Shown here one piece after another: positions 38,501 to 47,541 of a stretch of DNA of 61,377 nucleotides. Each line of letters starts with the position of its first letter. The first letter of the stretch is position 1. The DNA is taken from the NCBI GenBank assembly GCA_910575605.1, contig CAJTEW010000019.1:1-61377 (forward strand). The letters run 5' to 3'. A program made the position numbers and the translations under genes. The DNA comes from Lachnospiraceae bacterium. GTDB taxonomy: Bacteria > Bacillota > Clostridia > Lachnospirales > Lachnospiraceae. The notes under the pieces were generated by a model. It was not told where the DNA came from, ran no database searches, and saw only the letters and a program-made list of their open reading frames with translations.

Positions 38501-39907
38501 ATTTTAGGAAATGCCGAGTTTGTACGGCAGTATATAGTTTTGAAGAACGGAGAGCGAATTGAGTTTTCAGAACTTCCTAAAATTGAAAACAATGGAGGAT
38601 TAGCTTTTAACTGTCTGATTGAAGGGAAAGAGGATATATGCAGGATTCAAGTTATAAATCTTGATAATGAAAGATTAGTTTTTGATAGGAGTTTTCTTCT
38701 GATTGGTAGTGCAAAGGGAGATTTTAATCGGGAATTTTATTATTCTCAAAATGATTACATTGATGCAAGATTTATGATTAGTATAGACGATTTCTCTGAA
38801 ACTGTGTTATTTACGCAAGAAGATGAAGAAGTGAGTGTGCCATATCGGAACGGACAACTCCATATTGTCATTCCTAAAATACAGATTGAGGAAACTTCTG
38901 GCATGTGGATGAATGGGACAGCTCAGGCATATTATATTGGAAACATTCCGCAGAGTAGTCTGCTGATGGTAAAGAGTCCAGCAAAAACAGAAGTTCGGTT
39001 TACCATCGGTGGCAAGGATATTATGTATGATGGGCAAGGGGTGGTTACTCTTGGAAATGTTCTGCAGTCATTCGCAGGAACGGATACATTTTCACTTACA
39101 GAGATTCAAATGGTGGTTAAAGGTATCAGACAAAGTGATTGTTATACGCTGGCTCGTGTTTTCTATAAAGAAAGGTTTCTGAAAACACCGGAATTTTGGA
39201 CAGAAAATAACAGACTTTTTTGGAATCAAGGCGGAGGATTTATCGGAAAAGAGGGAAGAAAATTCACGCTTGCATTATTTAGAAATGAAGATTCTTTGAC
39301 GGAATTTGAACTTGATGAAGGTATCGAAAGTATTGAAATCCCGGCAGATATGGAGATTGGAAACTACCGTTTTAAAATCAGTATTCTTTCTGGGAGTCTT
39401 TTTAAAAAGGTTAAGGAAGTGATTGCTGAGGGTGATTGCATTGTTGGTGATAAAAATTTACTGCGTTTTAAAAATAGGCGTATTGTGGTGGATGCTATTA
39501 CAGATGAATCTAATGAGGGAGCGGGGCATATAAAGATTAAAACATGCTACATTGATAATATAGAGTTTACAGGTATGGAAGATACCTCGGAGGGATATCG
39601 TCCTGTTTACAAAGGAATCCTGTTTACAGAAGGATATCATGGAGAACGTTATGAATTCTCGTTTGACACACACACTAACAAGCGGGGAGTTACAAAGATG
39701 ATGGTCAATCCCGTGAGGATTGTTTACGTTGGAGATGTTGTCCTGTGCATAACAAACTCCGATTACGATGGATTTTGCTATTATCACTATTATGATAGAT
39801 ATTTAGAAAAAATGGTCTATGCGCTGACAGATCATGAAGAAACAAAAGCGAACAAGCACAAATATTCCCTTGTTGATTTGTACTTGTACCGGACAGAAAG
39901 GATATAA
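35564..39907 (+). CDS. 1447-aa protein with two RNAP alpha-CTD-like domains; partner of the helicase
   Basis: I do not recognise a named family over the full length. Residues about 11-70 (LNFSTRTFNCLKRANISTLY...IRNMGSKSIAEI) and 98-165 (LDVSVRICNCFIIEHIETIG...LKNMGTLSQQQL) each match the helix-hairpin-helix fold of the RNA polymerase alpha-subunit C-terminal domain. A region near 210-240 (WFNLSRQSIYNVIDKRSPKR) looks like an HTH. The last 650 residues are beta-rich and could be Ig-like modules. No nuclease, ATPase or membrane motif is apparent. It lies 2 bp ahead of the helicase gene, so the two surely act together. By architecture it could be the DruH-like partner of a type III Druantia-like system, but that needs profile searches. 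Confidence 0.6.
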   Translation: MYIKNREEYCKIPISALNFSTRTFNCLKRANISTLYLLIENIENLEEIRNMGSKSIAEIDELLHVIEANGILQLDDFKDKIKRSGLAVGKRPSLPEEILRRPASDLDVSVRICNCFIIEHIETIGQVLDLDHADILHLKNMGTLSQQQLLEQIDLLYKLREDYFKPALIESESDEDPMIEHQFAEKGFDFPVIDKLVEQFAFKIGHMTEWFNLSRQSIYNVIDKRSPKRREIWTGKRLTESERDILLKLISVRKFDYNDENVICYCMNDRQGDLSCIFVYENEIKCFFLADLPESLQQMIMDINFHRFSERELSGEADGDIVYCIKKPYFMPKYPEKFRINAQLRGLSADEYAIYLSGYPIGDARAVNDNQIVAFFQGNLIDGKVYISSDPKNQWIRSLASRNGYAIKNFIEFYGFESKLDGTELTSDGARERHIEELKQYIVCDNVVYFPTDSRIYRILNTYCYNKGYSLSEYIKVLGFERSMERPGLVQDILEQDMMERHSDGKFEDKVFAHYPLLGSKILKQETLDKLNENTRKYIDTVLRNPLAKMTLRAEMQITLALINHAKNWKNEENSNFWNFISLQFGYRDTNGAVVRLLQASLESAMKKNHRLFVEDANGRAFKSTAVIHALSTRKSWMALFDFLFDFYKNNLNWKMIPGDPLLEVMIQSLQQKLSGENTEDTELTISSRVYSFQEGIRKLILLRPVFTHKLFEKLIAKIEALINSEEMPVKTYEEKLCEEWFKDKVTAIANTRKTEHQVQNGQRDIAIDYSRIRTKMVLKNENDVQLVVPDIRLKSENVSKAMLTFYYSGAIVYQQSLSWYGNELGKTLNGVSVSLPAFNRDINELDIQVQITCDNEEIYNSDDTLYRHMLIFSGTTEINVGQLKRGNYTLVMPYTVAFEAEKTEATDIDTFKVGGLKAFFVELKDGFVLTVGGKLLSFDSIGGTDIRVFPPAESAVLPTVSVEDAEYYFAYRDGFCNIILGNAEFVRQYIVLKNGERIEFSELPKIENNGGLAFNCLIEGKEDICRIQVINLDNERLVFDRSFLLIGSAKGDFNREFYYSQNDYIDARFMISIDDFSETVLFTQEDEEVSVPYRNGQLHIVIPKIQIEETSGMWMNGTAQAYYIGNIPQSSLLMVKSPAKTEVRFTIGGKDIMYDGQGVVTLGNVLQSFAGTDTFSLTEIQMVVKGIRQSDCYTLARVFYKERFLKTPEFWTENNRLFWNQGGGFIGKEGRKFTLALFRNEDSLTEFELDEGIESIEIPADMEIGNYRFKISILSGSLFKKVKEVIAEGDCIVGDKNLLRFKNRRIVVDAITDESNEGAGHIKIKTCYIDNIEFTGMEDTSEGYRPVYKGILFTEGYHGERYEFSFDTHTNKRGVTKMMVNPVRIVYVGDVVLCITNSDYDGFCYYHYYDRYLEKMVYALTDHEETKANKHKYSLVDLYLYRTERI

Positions 39908-39909
39908 GT

Positions 39910-42900
39910 ATGTTTAATCCAATAGCGGCGGCAAAAAATATAAAAGATGAATTTATAGGATATATTTCCACATTATTCCATATCTCTGATAGGGATTATG
40001 CTATGCAATTTGTTGCAGCATTGCAGGAAGAAGGCGCTGTATCGAAAGGCCCCTATCTTGATATTAGTGATTCTTATAAAACGGGGAAAAGTATGGAGGA
40101 TATGATTGAAGAAGGCGAGGCTTCTCCTTTATTCCGAGGATTGGAAGGGAATATTCCTGACGGCGAGAAGGAAATACAGATCAATCGAGGGCTGTATCTT
40201 CATCAAGAAAGAGCACTCAGGAAAACTAATAAAGGAAAGAATTTGATTGTTACTACTGGTACCGGTTCTGGAAAAACAGAGTGTTTCATGATTCCCATTA
40301 TAAACCATATCCTGCGTGAAGCAGAGGAAGGAACACTTTCTTCAGGGGTCAGAGCAATTTTGATATACCCGATGAATGCCCTTGCAAATGACCAGATGAA
40401 GCGACTGCGAAATATGCTGAAAAATTACCCCGATATTACTTTTGGTGTGTATAACAGCAGTACTAAGCAGAATGAGCAGGACGGTATTACGGAGTATGGA
40501 AAAATTTATAAGGATACTAACGGGTATCCGTTAAAACCGTTGAAGAACGAGATTATTTCCCGTGATCGAATGCAGACCATGCCGCCGCATATTTTGGTGA
40601 CAAATTATGCGATGCTTGAGTATATGATGCTCAGACCGAAAGATGACCTTGTTTTTTCAGGAGCAAAACTTCGTTTTTTGGTGCTGGACGAAGCTCATAT
40701 TTATCGCGGTGCGACAGGAATGGAGACGTCTCTGCTGTTAAAACGTTTGAAAGCAAGGATCAGCAATCCCGCTAATGTGTTGCATATCCTTACCAGTGCT
40801 ACACTGGGCGGGAAGGAAGCGGATGGGGATATCGTAAAATTTGCGGATACTTTGTGTAATACCACTTTCATGGCAGAAGACATTATCCGTTCTGAAAGTA
40901 TAGTTCCATCTTATGATAAGCCAGCTTCTAATATACCAGTTTCTTTGTTTGGCAAGCTGATTGATCCGCAGAAACCACTTAATGAGATTGTTGGTGATTA
41001 TGAGATAACTATTCCTGCTGGACAGGCGGATGCAGAGTTTTTGTATGATTTATGTGTTAGTGCATCTGTATATAGAGAACTTCGTACAATAATAAACCAT
41101 CCTATGACGATTCCTGAGATTACAAAAGGTTTTCAGCAAAAACATGAAATCACAGAGCAGGATGTTGTTAATATCGTTAACATAGCGGTACAGGCATCGA
41201 AGAATAAATCTCCACTGATAAAGGCACGTTATCATATGTTTGCGAAAGCAATGGAAGGTGCATACATCACCTTGGGGAAGCATAAAAGGCTAATGCTGAA
41301 CAGAAACCGGAATATAATTATTGGCAGTGAGGATTGGAAGGTTTTTGAATGTGCTGTTTGTGATGACTGTGGTCGTATCGCTATAGTCGGGAAAGAACTG
41401 GATGGAAAGTTAGAATTTGCTAATAGTTCTTATGATCCGGAGATAGAATATTATCTGCTTTGGGACAGTCATGACACTGTTCTTGATGGAGATGACGAAG
41501 ATGAGGAGGAAACTATAGGCGAAATTGGAAAGAACGATTATATGGTCTGTGCGAAGTGCGGATCGATTATTCATGAGAGTCTGAAATCAGATCCTCCCTG
41601 TACCTGTGGATTGAACCATTATGTGAGAGTAAGAAAAGGCAAAAAAGGTGGCGTGCGTGGCGATGGAAAATGTCCAAGTTGTAATCTTGGACATTTTAAG
41701 ACATTTTATCTTGGATATGATGCGGCAACAGCTGTCCTTGGAACATCGTTGTTTGAGGAATTGCCGGAGAGTGAAAAAGTTCTTAATAGCAAAAAAAGTG
41801 ATTTGGGAACAAAGAGAGGTTTGTTTAGTTCAGCAAGACAGAATTCACAAGTAGATATCATTAAGAGAAAACGGCAGTTTTTGTCTTTCTCGGATAGCCG
41901 TGGTGAGGCAGCATTCTTTGCATCTTATATGGCAGCTTCCTACAGTGAGTTTTTACGTCGTCGTGGTATTTGGCATGTTGTGGAGAAAAATTGCGACAAT
42001 ATGGCTTCTCATCCTTGGGAAATCCAGAATTTTGTGGATGAATTGGCATCATATTTTGATTCCTGCCGTACTTTTGCGGAACCCGGTGATAATGGAAAGC
42101 AAAATTTGACTGCGATTAGCCGCAAGAATGCATGGATTGCTGTACTGAATGAAATGGTTAATGCCCGCAGAAGCACCAGCCTTGTTTCCATGGGCATGAT
42201 AAAGTTTGATTACAAGGGAAATAGTGAAGATATTATGGCAGGCGTTGCAGAAGCATATGGTCAGAACAGTCATGATATGAAAGCCCTGTTTGATTTGCTT
42301 GTTATGGATATTGTATACCATGGTGCATTGGAAGGAGAATGCAATTTAACGGATGATGATCGAGAATATATTTTTTATGCTGCCAGACCTAAGCGAATAA
42401 AGAGGTGTAAAGATCTGGACAAAGACAAAAAGAAGGCGTATTTGGCAGGATGGTCTGCAGCTTGCAGAAAGAATGGAAAACTATTAAAAAACGGTCGGCT
42501 AAAACGTGTTATGAAGGTTCTTGATTTAGACGAAACTGCCGCTAATGAATTGTTACAGAGTTATTGGGACGAGATTCTATGCGGAGAGGAGAGTCTCTCT
42601 TCTGCTGGTAATGGCGAATTTTATTTTAGTACAGAGCGGTTTACAATAGGGGCAGGCACGGAGGATGTTCCCATTTATATATGTGATGTCTGCGGCAAAA
42701 CAAGTATGACTAATTGTAAATGGATGTGCACAACACTGAAATGTGGCGGTCACCTGAAACAAATTACTCATGCAAGTCTTCTTGATGACAATCATTATGC
42801 AAAACTTTACAAATCAACGCTAATGCAACCTTTACATATCAAAGAACATACAGCTCAGCTTGGAAGAGAGGAGCAGCAGAAGTATCAAGAAATGTTTGTT

Positions 42901-44769
42901 AATAAGGAAATCAATGCATTGAGCTGTTCCACTACGTTTGAAATGGGCGTGGATGTAGGTGATTTGGAAACTGTATACCTTCGTAATATGCCACCATCAC
43001 CGGCAAACTATGTTCAGAGGGCCGGTCGTGCAGGGCGTGGTAAGAATGCAGCTGCATTCTCACTAACATATGCTAAGTTAAGTTCGCACGATTTTACATA
43101 TTATAAAAATCCTGAGAATATGATTACTGGCAAAATAGGTGTGCCTTTATTTACAGTTAAAAATGAGAAAGTAATTCTCAGACATATATTTGCAGTGGCT
43201 TTAAGTGATTTCTTTGCAAAGCAGATTGATGTCTACAATTTAAACAATGCAGATGTTTTACTTAATGAAAATGGGTGGGAGAGATTGTGCATTTATCTTG
43301 AAAGCAAGCCAGAACATTTGAAAGCAGTTCTTCAAAGCTCAATACCTGAATCAATGCATGAAACTATGGGAATCAATAATTATTCATGGAAGGAGAAATT
43401 AATTGGCAAAGATGGTGTCCTAAAGATGGCGGTAGATGAATTTAGGGGAACAGTTAAATACTATAAAGATGAGATTGAGAAACAATTAAAGGAGGGATCC
43501 ATTCATAAGGCGGATGAAGCTGAAAGAAAGATGAAATCTTATCGGCGAGGCAAAGAAGATAATCGTGGTAGAAATGAGTTGATAGAGTTTCTTGTCAGAA
43601 ATAATGTGCTGCCGAAATATGGATTTCCAGTAGATACTGTGGAACTGCATCAGAATGCCAATAATGCGACAGATAAAAAGTTACAAATGGTCAGAGACCT
43701 TCAGCTTGCTATTTCTGAATATGCTCCAGATGCGCAGGTAGTCGCAGACGGGAAGCTGTATACCAGTCGATATATCAGGAAACTTCCGCAGACTACTGGG
43801 CAGGATTGGGAAACCGCATATATCGCACAATGCAAAAATCCCTCCTGCCTTACATGGAATCACCGTTCTATGGAGCCGGATTCTTCTGGTGAAAAATGTG
43901 TATCATGCCATAAAATTATTGAACAACATCGCTGGAAACAGGCTATTGAGCCGAGAAGAGGTTTTGTTTCAGATGGTAAACCAAAAGATGTTCCAATGCG
44001 CAAGCCGGATAAGGTTTATCGCAGTGATGATTTCTATATCGGGGATGTCAGGCGTCAGATCATGCAGAAGTATGCTTTTGTTATGAATGATGGAAATAAA
44101 TTCTGTATGGAAACATCTGTAAATGATTCATTGATGGTGGTATGCAACGATGACTTCTATGTATGTCCACACTGTGGATATTCAGAAAGTACTACTGAGA
44201 ATTTAGATGAGGCTGATTTCAATTCACATCAGAAAACTATGGAGAAAAAGCATCCTACACCATGGGGAAAAGATTGTGAAGTGAAGTTGGTAAAGAATAA
44301 GTTATGTCATGTATTTAAGACGGATGTTGTACGTTTGTTTTTTTCAAGTCCACAGGCAGGAAATCAAGAAGTGATGCTGTCTGTAATGTATGCTCTGTTA
44401 GAAGCATTATCGGCAGAGTTGGATATTGAGCGAAATGATATTAAGGGTTGTCTACATAAAGTTATTTTAGATAATAAACTGATGTATTCTGTTGTTTTAT
44501 ATGATGCTGTGGCAGGCGGGGCCGGTCATGTAAGAAGATTGGTCACTGAATCTGGAGATAAATTTCGGCAGGTAGTTGATAAGGCGATTGAAATAACGAA
44601 AGGATGTAACTGTTCGCCTTCCTGTTATGGCTGCCTGAGAAATTATTACAACCAGAAAATTCATGACAAGCTGAATCGAAAGTTTGCATATGATTTTTTG
44701 GAAAATTATTCGGGAAAGTTTGAAACTATTACGGAAAAGGAGTTTGAAGCGAATGGAATGAATCTTTGA
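39910..44769 (+). CDS. DEAH-box helicase with zinc ribbons and C-terminal DUF1998 domain
   Basis: A 1619-aa superfamily 2 helicase. Walker A TGTGSGKTE lies near residue 117, LVLDEAHIYRG near 258 and motif VI YVQRAGRAGRG near 1033. Between the two RecA cores sits a very long insert with several zinc-knuckle clusters (CAVCDDCG near 481, CAKCGS...CTCG near 547, CPSC near 590, CDVCG...CGG near 926). After the cores come more CxxC pairs and a DUF1998 end (DAVAGGAGHVRRL; CNCSPSCYGCLRNYYNQ). Such helicase-DUF1998 proteins include DruE of Druantia and relatives of DISARM and MrfA proteins. A GCGGGCG-stem terminator follows. All helicase motifs are intact. Confidence 0.8.
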   Translation: MFNPIAAAKNIKDEFIGYISTLFHISDRDYAMQFVAALQEEGAVSKGPYLDISDSYKTGKSMEDMIEEGEASPLFRGLEGNIPDGEKEIQINRGLYLHQERALRKTNKGKNLIVTTGTGSGKTECFMIPIINHILREAEEGTLSSGVRAILIYPMNALANDQMKRLRNMLKNYPDITFGVYNSSTKQNEQDGITEYGKIYKDTNGYPLKPLKNEIISRDRMQTMPPHILVTNYAMLEYMMLRPKDDLVFSGAKLRFLVLDEAHIYRGATGMETSLLLKRLKARISNPANVLHILTSATLGGKEADGDIVKFADTLCNTTFMAEDIIRSESIVPSYDKPASNIPVSLFGKLIDPQKPLNEIVGDYEITIPAGQADAEFLYDLCVSASVYRELRTIINHPMTIPEITKGFQQKHEITEQDVVNIVNIAVQASKNKSPLIKARYHMFAKAMEGAYITLGKHKRLMLNRNRNIIIGSEDWKVFECAVCDDCGRIAIVGKELDGKLEFANSSYDPEIEYYLLWDSHDTVLDGDDEDEEETIGEIGKNDYMVCAKCGSIIHESLKSDPPCTCGLNHYVRVRKGKKGGVRGDGKCPSCNLGHFKTFYLGYDAATAVLGTSLFEELPESEKVLNSKKSDLGTKRGLFSSARQNSQVDIIKRKRQFLSFSDSRGEAAFFASYMAASYSEFLRRRGIWHVVEKNCDNMASHPWEIQNFVDELASYFDSCRTFAEPGDNGKQNLTAISRKNAWIAVLNEMVNARRSTSLVSMGMIKFDYKGNSEDIMAGVAEAYGQNSHDMKALFDLLVMDIVYHGALEGECNLTDDDREYIFYAARPKRIKRCKDLDKDKKKAYLAGWSAACRKNGKLLKNGRLKRVMKVLDLDETAANELLQSYWDEILCGEESLSSAGNGEFYFSTERFTIGAGTEDVPIYICDVCGKTSMTNCKWMCTTLKCGGHLKQITHASLLDDNHYAKLYKSTLMQPLHIKEHTAQLGREEQQKYQEMFVNKEINALSCSTTFEMGVDVGDLETVYLRNMPPSPANYVQRAGRAGRGKNAAAFSLTYAKLSSHDFTYYKNPENMITGKIGVPLFTVKNEKVILRHIFAVALSDFFAKQIDVYNLNNADVLLNENGWERLCIYLESKPEHLKAVLQSSIPESMHETMGINNYSWKEKLIGKDGVLKMAVDEFRGTVKYYKDEIEKQLKEGSIHKADEAERKMKSYRRGKEDNRGRNELIEFLVRNNVLPKYGFPVDTVELHQNANNATDKKLQMVRDLQLAISEYAPDAQVVADGKLYTSRYIRKLPQTTGQDWETAYIAQCKNPSCLTWNHRSMEPDSSGEKCVSCHKIIEQHRWKQAIEPRRGFVSDGKPKDVPMRKPDKVYRSDDFYIGDVRRQIMQKYAFVMNDGNKFCMETSVNDSLMVVCNDDFYVCPHCGYSESTTENLDEADFNSHQKTMEKKHPTPWGKDCEVKLVKNKLCHVFKTDVVRLFFSSPQAGNQEVMLSVMYALLEALSAELDIERNDIKGCLHKVILDNKLMYSVVLYDAVAGGAGHVRRLVTESGDKFRQVVDKAIEITKGCNCSPSCYGCLRNYYNQKIHDKLNRKFAYDFLENYSGKFETITEKEFEANGMNL

Positions 44770-44927
44770 AAGATGATCTAATATGGTGCCTTATATACAG
44801 CATAGTAGGTTGTTTCTTTCGTTTTATGACAGTGCTTTGCAATTAGTGAGTACTCTTGGGGAACGTTAGTGACAGATATTCTACAGTACATTTAAAAGCG
44901 GTAAATAAAAGCGATACATACATTTTG

Positions 44928-44980
44928 GCGGGCGTACTGTAGTTCACGATGAATGTGGATTGCAGTGCGCCCGCTATTTT
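44928..44980 (+). terminator. intrinsic terminator after the helicase
   Basis: A GCGGGCG...CGCCCGC stem extended by ACTG/CAGT, followed by TATTTTT, 160 bp after the helicase stop. Confidence 0.75.
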
Positions 44981-44981
44981 T

Positions 44982-45296
44982 ATCTACGGCTGACAAGATG
45001 CAGCCCTTTAGACAGGGAGGGAACAACCTAAGAAAATAAAGAATGTCACGCACACCCGATGAAAGCAGCCAGGACAGCTGCACCATGCTGGGTGTTTTCT
45101 ATTGTTCAGAGAAAGGACAGGCCACTCCGCGGAACGGCTCTGCAGGGCTTTCCCACGGGAGGTGCCGGCAGGCTGCCGGGGAAGCCGGAACGACATGGTG
45201 TCCCCAAGGAAAGGGGACACCATGTGCATGGCATGAGCAGGGAATGTATTCCCGACACCTGCGACCAGGCATCATATTTTTTCTTTACATACCGCA
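44982..45296. other. non-coding stretch with multiple hairpins between the helicase and the ISL3 element
   Basis: About 300 bp with higher G+C than its neighbours and no supported gene. It includes a perfect 12-bp stem (CATGGTGTCCCC, 45194-45205 with 45213-45224). It resembles intergenic DNA of conjugative or mobilizable elements, but I can assign no function. Confidence 0.35.
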
Positions 45297-47101
45297 ACTG
45301 ATTATTATCAAGCTTGGGGTTATTCCGCAATTATCCGTATTCACCACTTGACAATATAAGCTTTGCGGTCAATAACTCCTTGCCACAACGGCCATACATG
45401 GTACGTTTTATCATTTTCAATTTGCTGTTTGTGCCCTCAACAAAACCTTTACTGTAGTCATATGCTACAGCGTTTTCAACAGCGTCTATGTCTCTTTTTA
45501 TTCCTTCCGCAAAACTCTTTATGGTTCTAATCTTATTTTTAGAATAGTTCTCTATAAACAGGTAAAGCAGAGGAACATTTCGTTTTCTAAAAATAGTTCG
45601 TAATTCTTTGATACAGTACTGGAGTTCCCAAACCTTCGGATAACGGCTATAGATAAAGTTCTTATGTGCTGTTGTTAATTCTGTATTCATCCACATATAT
45701 CGAAATACCCCTTCACGTGTGATATAATCTTTTTCTTTTCCGATACTGCCTGTTCTGTATTTCAACCCTTCTGTCATTGTTCGGGCATATGGCTGCGGTT
45801 CGAAGTATTTGTTTTTCTTGTATTCTATTTTACATAAATATTGAAAAGCATTACTTGTCGAACCGGTATATCCTTTTCCGTATATCGCTTTTACCGTTTT
45901 ACTTTTACTCCATCCAGTATTCAGGCATTGAACAATAAAATTATAATAAGGATCTAATTTACTCTGCTGGGCTCCGTACATACTTAATTCTTTTGGAACT
46001 CCTTCACGATATTTCGCAATCGTATTTCTCCCCACTCCCATTCGTTTCGCTATTTCGCGATAACTACAGCCTTCTGTTAAAAATTTCTGTATCTGACAGA
46101 TCATTTTATACCGTTTTTCCGAAAAAGCAGGCGGGTTATCCACATCAGATTCGATTTTTTTTACACGGCTCTTCTATAGCTGTAGACTGTCCAACATGAG
46201 GAATGCTTACCGTTGCAGGAAGTTCATGATTCAACGCTTTCTTAATTACCTCCAATAAGTTTTGATGTAAATGAAATCGATCTGCTACTTGCATAGCATC
46301 CGGCAATTCTTCTGATATTACTTTTGCATATGTACTTGCCCGGTCACGGGTAACAACTTTAATGTTTTTATGATTCCTAAGCCACTCCCTCAGTGTGGCA
46401 GCGTTTCTTCCATCCAGTAACGTAATTGGTTCGTGTGTTTTTTCGTTTACAATAATGGTCCCGTATGCATGTCGTTTCTTATATGCAAAATCATCCACAC
46501 CGATTACATCACCAACTTCTGGCACAGGAAGAGATTCATACCTTTTTAAGAGTAATCTTATTACAGTATCTCCGCTAATTTTAATTCCAAGTGCCTTACA
46601 AATACGTGCACAGCCTTCACAGCTGGTTTCCAAAGCTAACGTGCAGATAAAATCAGCACATCTTTCTGTCATGCGGCTATAAGTATTAAGAAATCTATCA
46701 AAGGTTTCAGCAATGGTCATCACATCACATTCATTGTTCATGCACTTATACTCATGAGAACAAATTTCAAGCTGGACTCTTTTTCCTAAAATAGGAAGGT
46801 CTTGTACTTTACGCATATAGGTTCCATGATATTTATCTGTGATACAGCCGCATTTCGGACACTTGCACTTTTTGGATATTGATTTCATTCGTATTAAAAT
46901 CTGTTTCTTATCCTGTTGTATCTCTGTTATCTTTAATTCCGTTTCCGGATAAAAACTATCTATACATAAGGAACTGTGTGAACCTGGCATTTGACAGCCT
47001 CCTCATCTCGTTTGATATGTTAAGTATACTACATATTTGATAATATAGGAAGCTATAAAACGGATAATTACGGAAAAACCCCAAGCTTGATAATAATCAG
47101 T
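45297..47101 (-). mobile_element. complete ISL3-family insertion sequence
   Basis: About 1.8 kb bounded by near-perfect 41-bp inverted repeats (45297-45337 and 47061-47101; two mismatches) starting ACTGATTATTATCAAGC. It contains one transposase gene on the minus strand that is split by a frameshift. I see no clear 8-bp target duplication at the flanks. The right flank reads into a truncated reading frame (47102-47260), so it inserted into or next to a gene. Confidence 0.85.
45331..46990 (-). pseudogene. ISL3 transposase with a frameshift at an A8 run
   Basis: Two minus-strand frames, 46990-46145 (281 aa) and 46143-45331 (270 aa), are halves of one ISL3 transposase. The first carries the zinc finger (CKCPKCG), GVDDFAYKKRHAYGTI and VVTRDRAS; the second carries the HTH (GCSYREIAKRMGVGRNTIAK) and the FVEGTNSKLKMIKRTMYGR end. 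Reading A8 as A7 near 46160 joins them as CKKIESDVDNPPAF without other change. This is either a mutation, a sequencing homopolymer error, or transcriptional/ribosomal slippage. Its inverted repeats are intact. Confidence 0.85.
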
Positions 47102-47260
47102 GTTCCCAATACTTTGGAAGCAATCCGAGCGGATGATGTACAGATTGTAATACTGGATAATCCGGAGATCTACTCAGAGTATGCACCTTATAGATATATT
47201 GATAATTTTCGGAAATTTATGAACCAGGCAGGAAACCTTAATCTGGCATTGGAAGTATGA
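47102..47260 (+). pseudogene. 3' fragment of a gene cut by the ISL3 element
   Basis: 53 codons (VPNTLEAIRADDVQIVILDN, then PEIYSEYAPYRYIDNFRKFM, stop TGA) begin directly at the right inverted repeat. The composition is protein-like. I do not recognise the family; similar tails occur in proteins of clostridial conjugative elements. The upstream part is not at the left end of the IS. Confidence 0.4.
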
Positions 47261-47320
47261 ATGACACGAAGGCTGTAAAGGGTAAGACGATGATTTAATA
47301 AAGGCAACGGAGATATTGGC

Positions 47321-47392
47321 ATGTCCCGTTATCAGGAGAAAATAGAAAATGGCCAAATCAATAAAGCGGCAGAGATAAATGCCGCTTTTTAA
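47321..47392 (+). CDS. 23-aa small ORF overlapping a terminator
   Basis: A short frame (MSRYQEKIENGQINKAAEIN...) with ACGGAG upstream, whose end overlaps an AAAGCGGCA...TGCCGCTTT hairpin and T tail (47363-47390). It may be a real small protein of a mobile element or the tail end of one; weakly supported. Confidence 0.25.
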   Translation: MSRYQEKIENGQINKAAEINAAF

Positions 47393-47462
47393 ATGTCAAT
47401 AAATTTGTAATTTTAACCATTTCACAAATAATTAAGTATTGTTTTACAGCAAATTATATCTA

Positions 47463-47491
47463 TTGCAAAAAATTTAAAGTAGTGCTAAAAT
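47463..47491 (+). promoter_or_regulatory. promoter of the tetR-MFS operon
   Basis: TTGCAA (47463-47468), 17-nt spacer, TAAAAT (47486-47491). It partly overlaps and directly precedes the palindromic operator. Confidence 0.65.
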
Positions 47492-47520
47492 AGTTATTGA
47501 CTTAAAGTCAATAACTATTT
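47488..47520. promoter_or_regulatory. 33-bp palindromic operator for the TetR-type regulator
   Basis: Perfect 16-nt arms around one central base (47504), with core AGTTATTGACTT. It spans the -10 box and the predicted start, ending 22 bp before the tetR start codon. A bound TetR dimer would block its own operon. Confidence 0.8.
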
Positions 47521-47541
47521 ACAAAGGAGGTGCGATAAAAA

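Noticed and set aside
39910-44769. DISARM or BREX as identity of the helicase locus
   Set aside because: No methyltransferase, PLD nuclease (DrmC), PglZ or BrxL gene is present nearby, and helicase and DUF1998 are fused in one protein.
45043-45351. Overlapping plus-strand frames before the ISL3 element
   Set aside because: They cross a perfect 12-bp hairpin and the IS inverted repeat, and no frame has a ribosome-binding site.
45297-47101. 8-bp target duplication flanking the ISL3 element
   Set aside because: The bases next to the two inverted repeats do not match, so no duplication can be claimed.
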